This document shows, one piece after another, positions 34,553 to 46,374 of a stretch of 64,000 bases of DNA. Within the stretch, counting starts at the first letter, position 1. Every line of letters starts with the position of its first letter. Made by a program: the position numbers and the translations under genes. The DNA comes from Aralia elata (lineage: Eukaryota; Streptophyta; Magnoliopsida; Apiales; Araliaceae). A model generated the notes under the pieces. That model was not told where the DNA came from. It searched no databases and saw only the letters and a list, made by a program, of their open reading frames with translations. The stretch lies in assembly GCA_034770075.1 (NCBI GenBank), contig CM068384.1, forward strand, positions 39,591,182 to 39,655,181. Direction: 5' to 3'.

Positions 34553-34927
34553 AGTCCTTTGATTTCATATTTTTGGAAATTGTGATTTATATACCTTTGT
34601 ATTGAGTGGTGTGTTAAGCATGTAGTTTTTGTGGTTTATTTTGATTATTTCATAAGGTAATGTGGTTGCCATAGCTTCATCCGAGCTTGATTGGTTTAGT
34701 GCCATTGGGTATACTCACACACACACGGAAGGGACCTAAAGCGAGCTATGACTAACTAATTGTAATTCTAAACTTGCAACGCTTTTGAAAGTTTCCTTGA
34801 GTTTTATTGTGTTTATGCTTTGAGACCATTGGTTAGCTTATTAACTCATTGCTCAAGATAGTTTTTATTTAGAAATGTTTAATTTTTATAGTTTGTGTGT
34901 GTTTTGCTTGAGGACAAGCAAAGGTTT

Positions 34928-34942
34928 AAGTTTGGGGGTATT
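34928..34942 (+). promoter_or_regulatory. Polypurine tract of B
   Basis: AAGTTTGGGGGTATT lies immediately before the 3' LTR. The same tract, on the other strand, precedes the 3' LTR of A. Confidence 0.75.
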
Positions 34943-36844
34943 TGATGAGTGTGTTTTATATACACAAATTGGGTACTTTTAGCCTTAATAATTTGTAAGT
35001 CTTTATCTATTTCGTTTGGTTTTATATGTTTTTCATCTTATTGTTGTGTAATGTAATTTTGTATTACTTTTATATGTATTTATGTGCTTTTATGTGTTTT
35101 TACATTGTTTTGTAGGTATTGAAATAAAGGCCCTTTGGATCGATGCATTTTTGGCTTGAATCTAGCATTCCCGCTGCTTGTTTCTCCATTTGACCCATGA
35201 TGCAATCTGAATCTCTCAAAACGCAAAGAACGAAAGTTGTAGATTTTGATCTTAGCTTTCCAGAATATCCGGAATCATCCAATTTGAAGTTAGTATGAGA
35301 GAGTTATGGTCATTTTACCATCGGATTTTGCATGACTTTTACACAGCAGTTGCTTCGGGATCAATTTGAACCTTTCTCCGGCCATTATCTCGATGAGCTC
35401 CAGTTATGAAAGCTTTAGAGCTACTTCTTAGCTTTTCATAGCCTACTTAATCGCCTAAATCCGAGTTCGGACGAAGAAGTTATGGTCGTTTTTCCAGAGC
35501 TCGCCGCGGCGGGAATTTTCTACACAAATTCCTCGCCGCGGCGAGAGCTCGCCGGGGCGAGAATTCTTAGGCCAAAAAGCTCGCCGGGGCGAGCTCGTCG
35601 CGGACAGCAGCAGAGTTTTTGGGTTTTTTTGGTCATTTTGGAGGTGCTAAGCTAGGTTAGGGCATCCAGGGACTTATAGCAGCTGTTGAAGGCACGAAAT
35701 AGGAGGAAGAGGATATAGAAATCAGCAACTCTAGGGAGTGGAGGCTGCACATAAACATCAAAATTGAAGAGAAATGGGCTGCAATACAAGGAATTTCCAG
35801 CAAAATCAAAGGAACAATTGAAGAAAGGAGTACCAAATCAAGGAGGAAAGCTAGAAATCATCAACCCTCAAGCAAGCAACGTTGGGAAATCTTCAAAAGT
35901 GGTTTTATTTCTAGTATTTTCTTCTTATTTTGTAAATCCAATATGATGATATATAGATCAAATTTGATGTTTATTGTAGTTACCATGAACTAGGACTCAT
36001 TTGCTAAGATTTCAATGGAACCCAATACATAGTTTGAATTGAATGCTCTCTCTTTGATGTTGGTTAATTATTTGTGATTGGATATCATAATTTGTGCTTT
36101 ATATATTAATTACCTTGCTAGTAATTACCTTGGGAACTTATATGGAATTGAGAGAGGAAGTATAGGTTGAGACCTTGTTATGATATCATGTGAAAATTAG
36201 ATATTCCTATGGGTAATTTATGAAATTAAGTGACGTGTGTTTTTATTTATTACCTTCATGAATGGATAATTTGATTGTATTTAGGATAGACATATACCTA
36301 AATACCACATGTATCCATTTGAGAATCATGCTTAATGATTTCTATTGCGAAAGTTGATAATTGATAGGGTGATTAATGAGATTTGGTGACACGTGTCTTG
36401 TTGATTATTCTTGATATTGGATTCTTGCTAGTGTGTAGAATAGAGATATTTATACACCGCATTGGGAAATACGTATTTGACCATCGAGAGAGGCTTGTAT
36501 ATACTTGTAAATTCTCGGATAACAATCCTTGTGATTTAACTAGTTGAAAAGAGAGAGTTAGGATATTCAAGTGAAGTGTTGGGGGAAATTGCAATCTTAG
36601 ACTTGTTAATATTTGATTTCATTATCTTAATGCTTTCCATAGTTGTTTAATTATTTGTTATCTTCATTAATACAAAACAACAAAAACAATCATCGCTTGT
36701 TTAAATAAGATTGAGATGATAAATGATTAGTACTTGGAAAAGACTAGTAACAATTCCTCGTGGGATCGATACTCTACTTACACTTTATTACTTGTTGACC
36801 GCGTATACTTGCGCGTAAATTGTTCATATACAAATCGGACAACA
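34943..36844 (+). repeat. 3' LTR of element B
   Basis: TGATGAGTGTG to CGGACAACA, followed by the duplication ggtgt. It carries the GC-rich cluster at 35496-35604. It differs from the 5' LTR by a few single-base indels and substitutions. Confidence 0.92.
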
Positions 36845-37250
36845 GGTGTTCATATTAATTCTATCATCTGTGGATTTAATTTGATATAGGTATAGTACAT
36901 CGAGAGATGGCCATATTTTATTTTTGTGTTCGTGATTAATAATTCGTTATAATTAATTAGACTTAACGGGAAGTGTAGTGACTTAAATGATATAATAGGT
37001 GAATTTGTAATCTCAAGTCTTTATTATCTAGTTTTATACTAGGGATAATTAGTATTAGTTTAATTATTTATTTTAAGTTAAAATATTAAAATCAATCGTT
37101 TAAATAAGATTAAGTTGGTTATGGGTTAGTGCTTGGTGATTCTTGTTAAATAATTCTCCATGGGATCGATATTTTACTTCTTCTATATTACTTGTTGACC
37201 ATGTGCACTTGCGTGTGTGTATTGATTTGTTATATATACAAATAATCCAA

Positions 37251-37725
37251 CAATTATTTGCAATGATCACTTGTAGTGTGTCATCCTTCCCTAGATATGC
37301 ATACTTCAAGTGTGCGAGTAATGGTTTCAATTCTAAGGTTGAAGCCTGCAAAACAGATGGCAATAATTTTTGGTGAGAAACAGGTAATTGAATAAAACAA
37401 ACTGCACACTTATCTAAAATTTTAGGTAAAGAATGCAATGCAACCACAGTTTCCCTCAATTCCTGATTCTACTCAATCACATCTTCTTTGACCAATTCCA
37501 TGTTGTTTCTAATGGCAAGCTCCAAGCTTTCTTGATGAATATGCTCAAAAGATCCCTGCACTAAGTATTCAATGATGTCAATAGCAAAAATAGGATTAAT
37601 ATCACTAGGGTATCTCATGGCCTCATATATATTGAATTCAATCTTTTCGCCATTAAATTTTATGGTCAAGGTCCCATTGTGCACATCAATCATTGTCCTT
37701 GCTGTTTTCAAGAATGGTCTCCCTG
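37251..37725 (-). pseudogene. Element F: Ty3/gypsy protease-RT fragment
   Basis: On the - strand, 37725 to 37251 encodes G-R-P-F-L-K-T-A-R-T-M-I-D-V-H-N, then the linker ending L-K-Y-A-Y-L-G-K-D-D-T-L and V-I-I-A-N-N at the C junction, with a frame change near 37460. This is the C-terminal protease and the stretch before RT of an Athila-like element, very close to the same region of D at 63526-64000 but on the other strand. Both ends are insertion junctions: C at 37250 and the LTR of D at 37726. The remainder of F should lie beyond the window. Confidence 0.75.
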
Positions 37726-37903
37726 ATAAGTGCATAATATTCGATAATTTTGATTTCTATATATTTCGTTTTATTACATGTTTTATAAGTATATGAGTTT
37801 ATTAAGGTATTTATTAATTTCAGGATAAATTGGAGCTAAAAAGAGAAAAGGGGATCAAAATGGGTGCGCAAGGAGCAAAAGAAGAAAAATGGACAGGAAG
37901 TAT

Positions 37904-38012
37904 GGGTCGTGCCGCATAAGATCATGGGTCGCGGCGCTGGATTCTGGGTCGTGGCACTCAAATGATAAGCCGCGGCGCGCAAGGCTTTTGCGCGGGCGCG
38001 TGGGGCCCGTGG
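37904..38012. repeat. GC-rich cluster in the LTR of D
   Basis: Loose repeats GGGTCGTGCCGC, GGGTCGCGGCGC, GGGTCGTGGCAC, AGCCGCGGCGCGC and GCGCGGGCGCG occur about every 20-25 bases, about 100 bases before the TATA word. Confidence 0.65.
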
Positions 38013-38106
38013 CTATGCGGTAGATTTCTCCCAGCGTGTTATTTTTGAGGATTTCTAATGTAATTTAGAACAATAATCCATATAACTTAAAACTTTGACC
38101 TAGGGG

Positions 38107-38114
38107 TATAAATA
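38107..38114 (+). promoter_or_regulatory. TATA box in the LTR of D
   Basis: TATAAATA in a GC-flanked context (ggggTATAAATAc), the best core-promoter candidate in this LTR. Confidence 0.55.
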
Positions 38115-38945
38115 CATTGTATTAGTGAAGTTAGAGGCTACCTCCTTTTCATCCGCTATCATTCTTTTCTATATCACTGAAAACCCTAGTTTTGGAGATT
38201 GAAGATTGAAGGCATGTTAGGCTAAGTACTTTATTTTCAGTTCTAAAGGATGTTGAACCTTATTTATAATTAATAGTTTATTGAGTATTCATTATTTATT
38301 CCTTCTTGCATGAGATTCATTCGTGATAATCTAATTTAATTGTTGAATGTTATTGGTTTAATTGATTTGATTTCTACATAATTGAATTGGTTAACTAATA
38401 TCATATGCTAGATTAAGGAATATTATTATGTGTAATTGATATTGTTCCTAATTATAAGTAGTAATTAGTAATATATGATTGTGGATAAACTTTTCAGTAT
38501 TTGCTAAGATTATCAGAAGACAGGTTAAATAATCCGAGCTTGTGTGATTATTGCTTGGAATAGTCTAATTCCCTAGTTCTTAATGCTATTATTATATTAA
38601 ATCTAGAGAGTTTGTTCTAGGTTGTATGATAGTTAGAATTTTGTGAAGAGCTTGTTTCATTGAGTGATAATCTAAGGAAAATTTTGAATAGTAGAGCTTA
38701 TTGTTATCTAGGACTATTAGTTTCATTGAAGGATAAATATTGTTATACTTGATAACTTCATTATTGTGAAAATGTGATACTGAACTGAAGAACATAAGTG
38801 TTTTATTCATTAGTTATTTCTTAATAATTTCATTATGTTAATCTTAGTTAAACAAACTCAAAACCCCCCGACTTATATTTAGTAGTATTTTGATTTAGAA
38901 AACAATACAATAAAAAAAAAGATAAATTCACTCTCTGTGGGATCC

Positions 38946-40742
38946 TGTTAGGTTTGTATATAGCGCGAACATGCAATCAAATTACATAAATAGTGCGGAA
39001 GCGCGATAAAATCGAATTTTAAAATTTTATACAAACCATCACCAAGATCAATCTATGTGCTCAATTAACGATATAAACGAAAGAGAAAGAGAATAAGAAA
39101 TTATACCCTCGTAGAACAAAGCTTCCTCGGGTACAAGTTCAACTCCTAGTCCTTCGTGTTCTCCTCGAATGCTACGGTGTGATTCCTTCCTTTGATCAAC
39201 GTTAGCCACCCAAGTGTTTGGCCTCTAGAGGTGATCCACCAAGGAAGAACAAGTATTCAAGAAGTTGGGTATTTGGCAAAAACCCTAGTTTCTATCTCTA
39301 TAGAAATTGTAAGTACTCTCCACAATCTAATGCAAAGAGTGTGTAACCCTAATCTATGATAAGACCCCTCTTATTTATAGATGTAGGAATAACCCTTCCC
39401 TAAACTATTTAGGATTAGGGTTTGTATTATAATTAAACTCCTTTAATTAATAATGCTCCTAATCCAATTAGGAATCTATGGGAGAGTACTTCTATTAATT
39501 AATTCCCAATCCCTATTAGGAATTAAATAATAGTAAAAGTAATAATAATAATAAGACTCCTCTTATTAATTTATATTTAATATTTCCAAAAATATTAAAT
39601 AATAAATATTAAGCTATTTAATTTATTCTATCTCCATAGACTAAATTAAATACACTTAACTTATTATTACAATTATGCCATTTACTTCTTAAATAAATAT
39701 TTCTCTTTTGCGGTGTGACCCTTTAGGTTCTCCATATTAAACCGGTTGTGAATAAATCAATTAGAATAATTCTAATCTTATTTAAATAAATAAATTAAAC
39801 TATTTAATTCATTTAAATAAATAACATTTATTCTACAATAAGGGTAAGCCCCATTAGCGATCAACGACTTTCCAGATAATATAGATTTCAACATTAATCA
39901 CAAAAGAACCTTTGAGTAAATAGTTACCGTACAATTCAATCCTTCTACCATACAATGTCCCAATTAAATATAAGACATGGATTTATTGTCAAGTCTTATT
40001 TTATTTAATTATATGTATTTCGATTCCCAAATGCACAACTCTAATTAATGCAAATTAGAAACTCCTTTCTAATTTCATTCTGCCTTGGCCAAGGACTACT
40101 GAGTTATCATTTATCGAATCACATAGGACATTCACATCTTTTACTAGACGAGGTAGGTATAACTAATTATACCCAATCATACCCTTTGAGATACCCACAA
40201 GGTCTTAAGGGACATGTCAAAGTATAACTCATCATACACAAGATACTATTATGATCTCAAGTCCAAGGATCACTTGTACAACTATCACTATAGGAATTCC
40301 TATTGACAGGCGAGTAAAACTCCATTAGGTATTCCTTAGCGAGCCACGTTCAGTGAACTTATTCTCCAATAAGCACCTACATACTTGCTTTAGTGTCTCC
40401 ACACAAATGATTATGAGATCAATCATCCTCTTCCTAAGAGTAAAGAAAACGTATGTACTAATCTATCCGGATTCCCTAATCCCCAATTTAGTAATCCAAC
40501 GATTAGGAACAATTTTAGTTTGTGAGCTATCTAGAATTTAGATCTCATTAGCATGATCACCATCATGATTCTAAAAGCATTGCTCAAAACTATGGGTTTA
40601 TCACATTTAATATAACAGCACTATGTAGATAATATAAAATGCCTTTTAAGAAAATCAATTCCTTTATTAATAAATGAATAAGATTACAAAGTATATGCTA
40701 CATCATATCAAATATGATTGGCTTGTGTGCATACTACTTTCA
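38946..40742 (-). repeat. 3' LTR of element E
   Basis: In + orientation TGTTAGGTTTG to ATACTACTTTCA. The TATA word is the complement of 39372-39379. Compared with the other LTR it lacks about 35 bases after agacgaggtag (near 40150). Confidence 0.92.
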
Positions 40743-40756
40743 ATCTCCCACTTGCA
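40743..40756 (-). promoter_or_regulatory. Polypurine tract of E
   Basis: On the - strand TGCAAGTGGGAGAT lies between the pol stop (40757-40759) and the 3' LTR. Confidence 0.8.
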
Positions 40757-43480
40757 CTAAAGCCAATCGCCATGGTATCTAATACCCATCTTCTCTAAGT
40801 GACGATTAAACTGCTGTTGTGTTAAAACTTTAGTAAATGGATCTGCAATGTTGTCTTGAGAGTCCACACGCTCCAGGGTGACATCTCCTCTTTCAATGAT
40901 CTCTCTAATCAAATGAAACCGCCGCAACACGTGTTTGGATTTCTGAAGAGACCTGGGTTCCTTAGCCTGCGCAACAGCTTCGTTGTTGTCACAGAATGCT
41001 AGGAACCACTCCAAGTTCAGTTATGAACTTCTTCATCCAAACAGCTTCCTTTGCAACTTCACTTGCAGCTATGTACTCTGCCTCTGTCACCAAATCAACA
41101 ACTGTTTGCTGCTTGGAACTCTTCCAACTCACTGCGCCACCGTTTAAGGTAAACACGTACCCTGAAACGGATTTACTGTCATCTTGGTCCGTTTGAAAAC
41201 TTGAGTTTGTATATCCCTCTAGTTTCAATTCAGACCCACCGTAGACAAGAAATACATCCTTAGTTCACCCACCGTAGACAAGAAATACATCCTTAGTTCT
41301 TCTCAAGTACTTTAGGATGTTTTTCACTGCCTTCCAGTGCTCTTCTCCTGGATTCGACTGATATCTGCTTGTTACACTAAGTGCATGAGCGACATCTGGT
41401 CTAGTACATATCATACCATACATGATAGATCCTATTGCGGAAGCATAAGGAATCTTACTCATCCGGTCTCTCTCCTCAGGTGTCTTTGGGGCCTGTTTCT
41501 TGGAGAGATGTATTCCATGGCTCATCGACATGAGACCTCTTTTGGAATCTTCCATGCTAAACTTCTTTAGCATCGAGTCAATGTACTTTCCTTGGGTCAA
41601 GCCCAACATCCTTTTAGATCTATCTCTATAGATCTTTATCCCCAAAATATAGGATGCCTCACCCAAGTCCTTCATGGAGAAGTGTTTAGATAACCAAATT
41701 TTGATCGACTATAGCATAGGAACATCATTCCCTATCAGTAATATATCATCAACATATAATACAAGGAATGATATAGCGCTCCCACTAACCTTCTTGTACA
41801 CACATGGTTCATCCTCGTTCTTGATAAAATCAAACCTTTTGATTATCTCATCAAAACGGATGTTCCACCTTCGAGAAGCTTGCTTCAATCCATAAATGGA
41901 TCGTTGTAGCTTACAGACTTGGTTTGTTCCAACCGTTGAAACAAAACCCTCTGGTTGTATCATATATACATTCTCCTCAAGCTCTCCATTGAGGAAGGTC
42001 GTTTTCACGTCCATTTGCCAGATCTCGTAGTCATAATAAGCTGCAATTGCAAGCAAAATCCGAATGGACTTGAGCATAGCTACTGGTGAGAAGGTTTCAT
42101 CATAGTCAACTCCTTGTCTTTGTTTGAAACCTTTTGCAACCAGTCGGGCCTTATAGGTCTCTACCTTGCCATCTGCCCCAGTCTTTCTCTTAAACACCCA
42201 TTTACACCCAATAGACTTAATGCCCTCAGGTGGTGAAACTAAAGTCCATACTTGGTTTTCATACATGGAGTCCATCTCGGATTTCATGGCTTCTAGCCAT
42301 TTCTCTGAGTCTTCACTACTCATAGCCTCTTCGTAAGTCAATGGATCATCATCATCTATGATGCGTACCTCATCATCATCCTCTATGATGAATCCATACC
42401 TCTCAGGTATCTTCGGTACTCTTCCAGATTTACGAATAGGTAGTGGTACAGTAGGTTCTTCTACTTGGTCAGGTACCTGACTTTGATCCGTAGTATTTTG
42501 TGGTTCTTGAACTTCTTCAAGATATATCTTACTCCCACTGACCCCTTCAAGGATAAACTCCTTTTCCAAGAAGGTAGCATGTTTCGCAACAAACACCTTT
42601 TGATCAGTAGGATGATAGAAATAATATCCTAAACTTTCTTTAGGATATCCCACAAATCTACACTTATCGGACCTAGTCTTCAGCTTGTCATGCTCAAACC
42701 TTTTGACATAAGCTGGACAACCCCAAGTCTTAACATGCTTAAGACTAGGTTTCCTCCCTGTCCATATCTCATATGGGGTCATTGGGACGGATTTGGTAGG
42801 TACCTTGTTAAGTAGGTATGCAGCCGTTTCTAGGGCATAACCCCAGAAGGATATCGGAAGGTCGGTAAAACTCATCATGGAACGAACCATGTCCAACAAT
42901 GTTCGATTTCTCCTTTCAGATACGCCATTCAACTGTGGCGTCCCTGGTGGAGTCCATTGTGAGATTATACTATTTTCTTTGAGACAATTGAGAAACTCAC
43001 TGGTTAAGTATTCCCCTCCTCGATCCGATCGAAGAATTTTAATACTTTTACCAGTTTGTTCCTCTACTTCACTTCTGAATTCTTTGAACTTTTCAAACGA
43101 TTTAGATTTGTATTTCATTAAATACACATATCCAAATCTAGAATGATCATCAGTGAAAGTAATAAGAATACCCTCCTTGTGCATTCGTTGTCATAGGTCC
43201 ACAAACGTCTGTGTGTACCAACGCTAACAACTCTGTAACTCTTTCTCCTTTTCTACTAAAAGGAGATTTAGTCATCTTACCCATGAGACAAGATTCACAA
43301 GTTGGATATGATTCGTAATCAAATAGCTCTAAAAGCCCATCTTTATGCAACTTAGATAATCTTGTTTCATTGATATGACCGAGTCTACAGTGCCACATAA
43401 AGGTATAATTAACATCATCTCTTTTTCTTTTCTTAGTTTGTTCAATTTGAAGTATATTTTCATGCAAGTGAAGATGTAAA
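40757..43480 (-). pseudogene. Integrase-RT-RNase H region of element E
   Basis: In order: the integrase zinc finger (H-C-R-L-G-H ... C-E-S-C) and first catalytic Asp (H-T-D-V-C-G) in one frame (43467-43150); integrase core (S-D-R-G-G-E-Y and N-G-V-S-E-R) and RT with Y-V-D-D near 41750 in the original frame (43184-41709); then the RT thumb (41675-41265), RNase H (41228-40989) and tail (41014-40757). Breaks are two mutually compensating frameshifts near 43470 and 43165, a stop at 41709-41711, a stop made by a 33-base tandem duplication at 41234-41299 and a last frameshift near 41000. The RNase H motif usually Y-T-D-S-D-F reads Y-T-N-S-S-F, losing the catalytic Asp. The product would be inactive. 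Confidence 0.85.
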
Positions 43481-44696
43481 GTCCATTCAGTAATTTGCCA
43501 ACACCATATAAAACATTTTTATTATAAATAGAACAACTGTTGTTCTTTATTATAATATCAAAACCATCCATATCCAATACAGAAATTGAAATAATATTTC
43601 TAATGAGTGTTGGAACATAATAACAGTTATTTAAACTAATGAACTTTCCCGAAGGCAGTGCTAAACAATAAGTCCCTACGGCCAATGCAGCAACCTTTGC
43701 TCCATTTCCAACTCGTAGGACGACTTCATCCTTGTTCAACTTCCTACTTCTGCTTAGTCCCTGCATATTATTGCATATGTGAGAACTACAGCCGGTATCC
43801 AATACCCAAGTAGAATTTTGACTTTCAGAAAAAATAATTTTATTCATGAACAAACCTAGATCAGAAGTCGAAGCTTCTCCAAGCTTCTTTTGGCCCGCAA
43901 GATACTCCTTGCAGTTCCTCTTCCAATGTCCCGGCTTGTTGCAATGGTAGCAAATTCCTTTGCTATCTGGATCAGATTTCTTTTTATCCTTTCCCTTCGC
44001 CTTTCCCTTAGCCTTCTTGTTTTTCTTCTTTTCAGAAGATACCTTGGGCCTCTTCCTTTTCTTGGAAGAATCATCCACTAGTAAGACTTGGTTCTTGTTG
44101 AATGAGAAGTGACCTTCAGCAGTTTTCAGCATGTTAAGTAACTCAAGCAAGCTGACGTCCAACTTATTCATGTGAAAATTCACAACAAATTGTGAGAAGG
44201 TGTCCGGGAGTGACTGCAAGATCAAATCTTGGCTTAACTCCCCATCCATCACGAACCCAAGCTGTCCAAGTTGTTCAATCAGATTGATCATCTTAAGGAC
44301 ATGAGTCTCAACAGTAGTGCCCTCAGTCATACGAGATTGGAAGAGCTCCTTAGATATCTGATATCTAGCAGTCCTACTTTGCTCACCATACAACTCTTTG
44401 AGGTGCAACAATATAGTAGGAGCATCCATAGTTTCATGCTGACGCTGAAGCTCGTTACTCATGGATGCGAGCATGATGCATTGAGCCAAGATAACATCAT
44501 CTTGCCACTTTCTAAAAGTAGCAATCTCTTCCTCAGAGGCTGTTTCTGCAACACTTGCAGGGACTGGCGAATTTAAGACATAAGAAATCTTTTCAGCAGT
44601 GAGAACAATTCTCAGATTCCTTAACCAGTCCGTATAATTCGGTCCGGTCAGTTTGTTAGCATCAAGTATGCTACGCAGTGATAGTGAGTTTGACAT
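43329..44696 (-). pseudogene. Gag-protease of element E, open but cut off by a frameshift
   Basis: Starting at the ATG at 44696 (MSNSLSLRSIL; 13 upstream codons are open but lack support in H), the frame encodes a copia Gag core (UBN2-like region, residues about 15-200), a Lys-rich stretch, a zinc knuckle C-Y-H-C-x4-H-x4-C near 43915-43960 and the protease motif W-V-L-D-T-G-C-S-S-H near 43791-43810. The frame then shifts near 43470 and reads out of register to 43329. All motif residues of Gag and protease are intact. In the intact ancestor this was the N-terminal part of a single Gag-Pol. Confidence 0.85.
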
Positions 44697-44886
44697 TTTT
44701 AAATTCTGCATGTGAAATAGACAACATTTTAGCATACATTCATTTAATTAATTACCAAAATAAATTAGGTCTTTATTTTAAATTGGTATCTCCCACTATT
44801 TTCATCAAACTATATTACCCTCATTATATAGTTCGGCAAATCTAATTAAAGATTTGCTAGTGAGATTAAGGATCCCATTTCAAATG

Positions 44887-45203
44887 TATATAGCCTTGTG
44901 TGTGCACAACAAACTATATATAAATAAATAGGTAGACAACTATTGCCAATTACATCACTATGTAACTCCTTGTTTTGCCTCTTAGATTATAATGGTCAAG
45001 TGTGTGCACATCCGAACTAAAATAATCTAAGTTAAGTCCATCCTAGCACTTCCATATATTCGAAAGAAAAACACTGTCCTTGTGGTGACACAACAAAACA
45101 GCATCGTTCAGTCTATTTATAAGCATCAAATGTGATAAAACAACATCTTAAATATTTAATACTCGCCTTGTGTGTGCACAACAAACTCATATTAAATATT
45201 TAA
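44887..45203 (-). repeat. Cluster of stem-loops with a common GTGCAC loop in the E leader
   Basis: Stems pair 44887-44893 with 44914-44920 (TATATAG/CTATATA), 44981-44990 with 45022-45031 (CTTAGATTAT/ATAATCTAAG, 10 bp) and 45148-45161 with 45190-45203 (14 bp). A weak CTGT/ACAG unit lies near 45075-45100. On the + strand the loops read CCTTGTGTGTGCACAACAAA or a variant. Confidence 0.75.
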
Positions 45204-46133
45204 TACTCTATTGTTTTACCATGCTAGAAGGCGACGTTCAATATTCCAAATATCTTTGAACGCTTAGGACTTAATATGATTTCTTTGAGGGGTTTGTTAT
45301 TATTAGTCTCATCTTGTTTAGCGCGCATGCACATATATATATAAGATACGCGTCATATTATTTTACATGCGAAGCATGTTTGATAATATATAATATATAT
45401 ATAGTAAGCATGCACATATAGAATACTATATTCTACCCGGATTGATTATGGACTTTTATTCTAGTTTGGTTCACTAGAGCCACCAAGTGAACCAAAAGGT
45501 CAAACCTAGGGTGCAAGAATAAATTTAAATATAACTATTACATTTAAACCCGGGCTCCAATACAAACGGGTCTTCAAGCGCTCCTTGCTCCTTTGTCTCC
45601 AATTCTTCAAAAAATTAATTCTAACTAGTCCTATTACAAAAAAAAACTATTTACAATAAATAGAAACCTTGATCAGCAGTCAAGGGGAAGTACATAGGAG
45701 GGAGATAGAATTTACATTAAGAAAAATTAGAGAAGACGAGGTACGCAGACCCCATTTATAAAAACCCATACATTCAAGCATCCACTAAAATAAATCCAAT
45801 CACACATTGGTCAACAGTCCATAATCAATCCCTATTTATTATCATATATATCTCTATATGTATCAATAAATAACATTCATCTCATGAATAATAAAACCAT
45901 TCCATATATGCATTGATATCAATTAATGGGCAAAAGTTTTGCTAATATTCAGTTTTGAAACAAAATAAACTCTTTTATTTTAATCAAAAACCAAATCCAA
46001 ATTAAACTCCTTTAATTTTAGCAATCTGAAATCCTATTCCAGATAAAATAAACTGTTTATTTTAAACTTATATCAATTAAATAAACTATTTATTTTAATT
46101 GAAGAAAAATAATATTTTTTAGATTCTGCTTAT

Positions 46134-46259
46134 CGGCGCAGCTGCGCCCAGAATGAACTGGGCAACGGCGCAGCTGCGCTGCTCCCCAGAAAAAAACCGA
46201 TTCTGGGTTTCGGCGCAGCTGCGCTCCAAAATGAACTGGAGGCGGCGCAGCTGCGCCGC
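46134..46259. repeat. GC palindrome cluster in the E leader
   Basis: Four copies of CGGCGCAGCTGCGC(C/T) about 30-45 bases apart. Pairs 1-2 and 3-4 flank short inverted repeats (CCCAG-aatgaa-CTGGG and TCCA-aaatgaac-TGGA). H has the same layout with a different palindrome, GCGCGGCCGCGC. Confidence 0.82.
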
Positions 46260-46360
46260 TTCGCTGATTCAGAAAATTTTTTATTCTGCCCAAAAATTTC
46301 GATCCAATCGCATATCAAACATACATGGAATCATCAAAATCGATAATTAGCACAAGATTA

Positions 46361-46373
46361 GGCTCTGATACCA
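46361..46373 (-). promoter_or_regulatory. Primer binding site of E (tRNA-iMet)
   Basis: On the - strand TGGTATCAGAGCC begins one base after the LTR, the exact plant initiator-Met primer site. Confidence 0.9.
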
Positions 46374-46374
46374 C

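Larger units (their letters stand above)
30776..36844 (+). mobile_element. Element B: deleted Athila-type Ty3/gypsy retrotransposon
   Basis: LTRs at 30776-32681 and 34943-36844 enclose only 2.26 kb, and the duplication ggtgt (30771-30775 and 36845-36849) bounds the element. The PBS, most of Gag, RT and integrase are missing. What remains is a zinc-knuckle piece, a start of protease and the 3' untranslated region with its PPT. The LTRs start TGATGAGTGTG like those of A. They are very similar to each other by eye, which points to a recent insertion; the large deletions could predate it, in which case B moved as a non-autonomous derivative. Confidence 0.9.
30191..37250 (+). repeat. Element C: Athila-type LTR, 3' part, interrupted by B
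   Basis: Pieces 30191-30775 and 36850-37250 form the end of an LTR that closes with AATAATCCAACA at 37250. Its last 100 bases parallel the ends of the B and A LTRs (gggatcgata, acttgttgacc, acttgcg). The 5' part is hidden beyond the G insertion. At 37251 the sequence changes at once to a - strand pol fragment, so this is a 3' or solo LTR of an element inserted into F. Confidence 0.65.
44697..46360 (-). other. Leader of element E
   Basis: About 1.66 kb without an ORF, between PBS and Gag. It contains the same stem-loops as H (see 44887-45203) and, near the PBS, the GC palindrome cluster at 46134-46259. It aligns in order with the H leader although the sequence has diverged. Confidence 0.7.
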
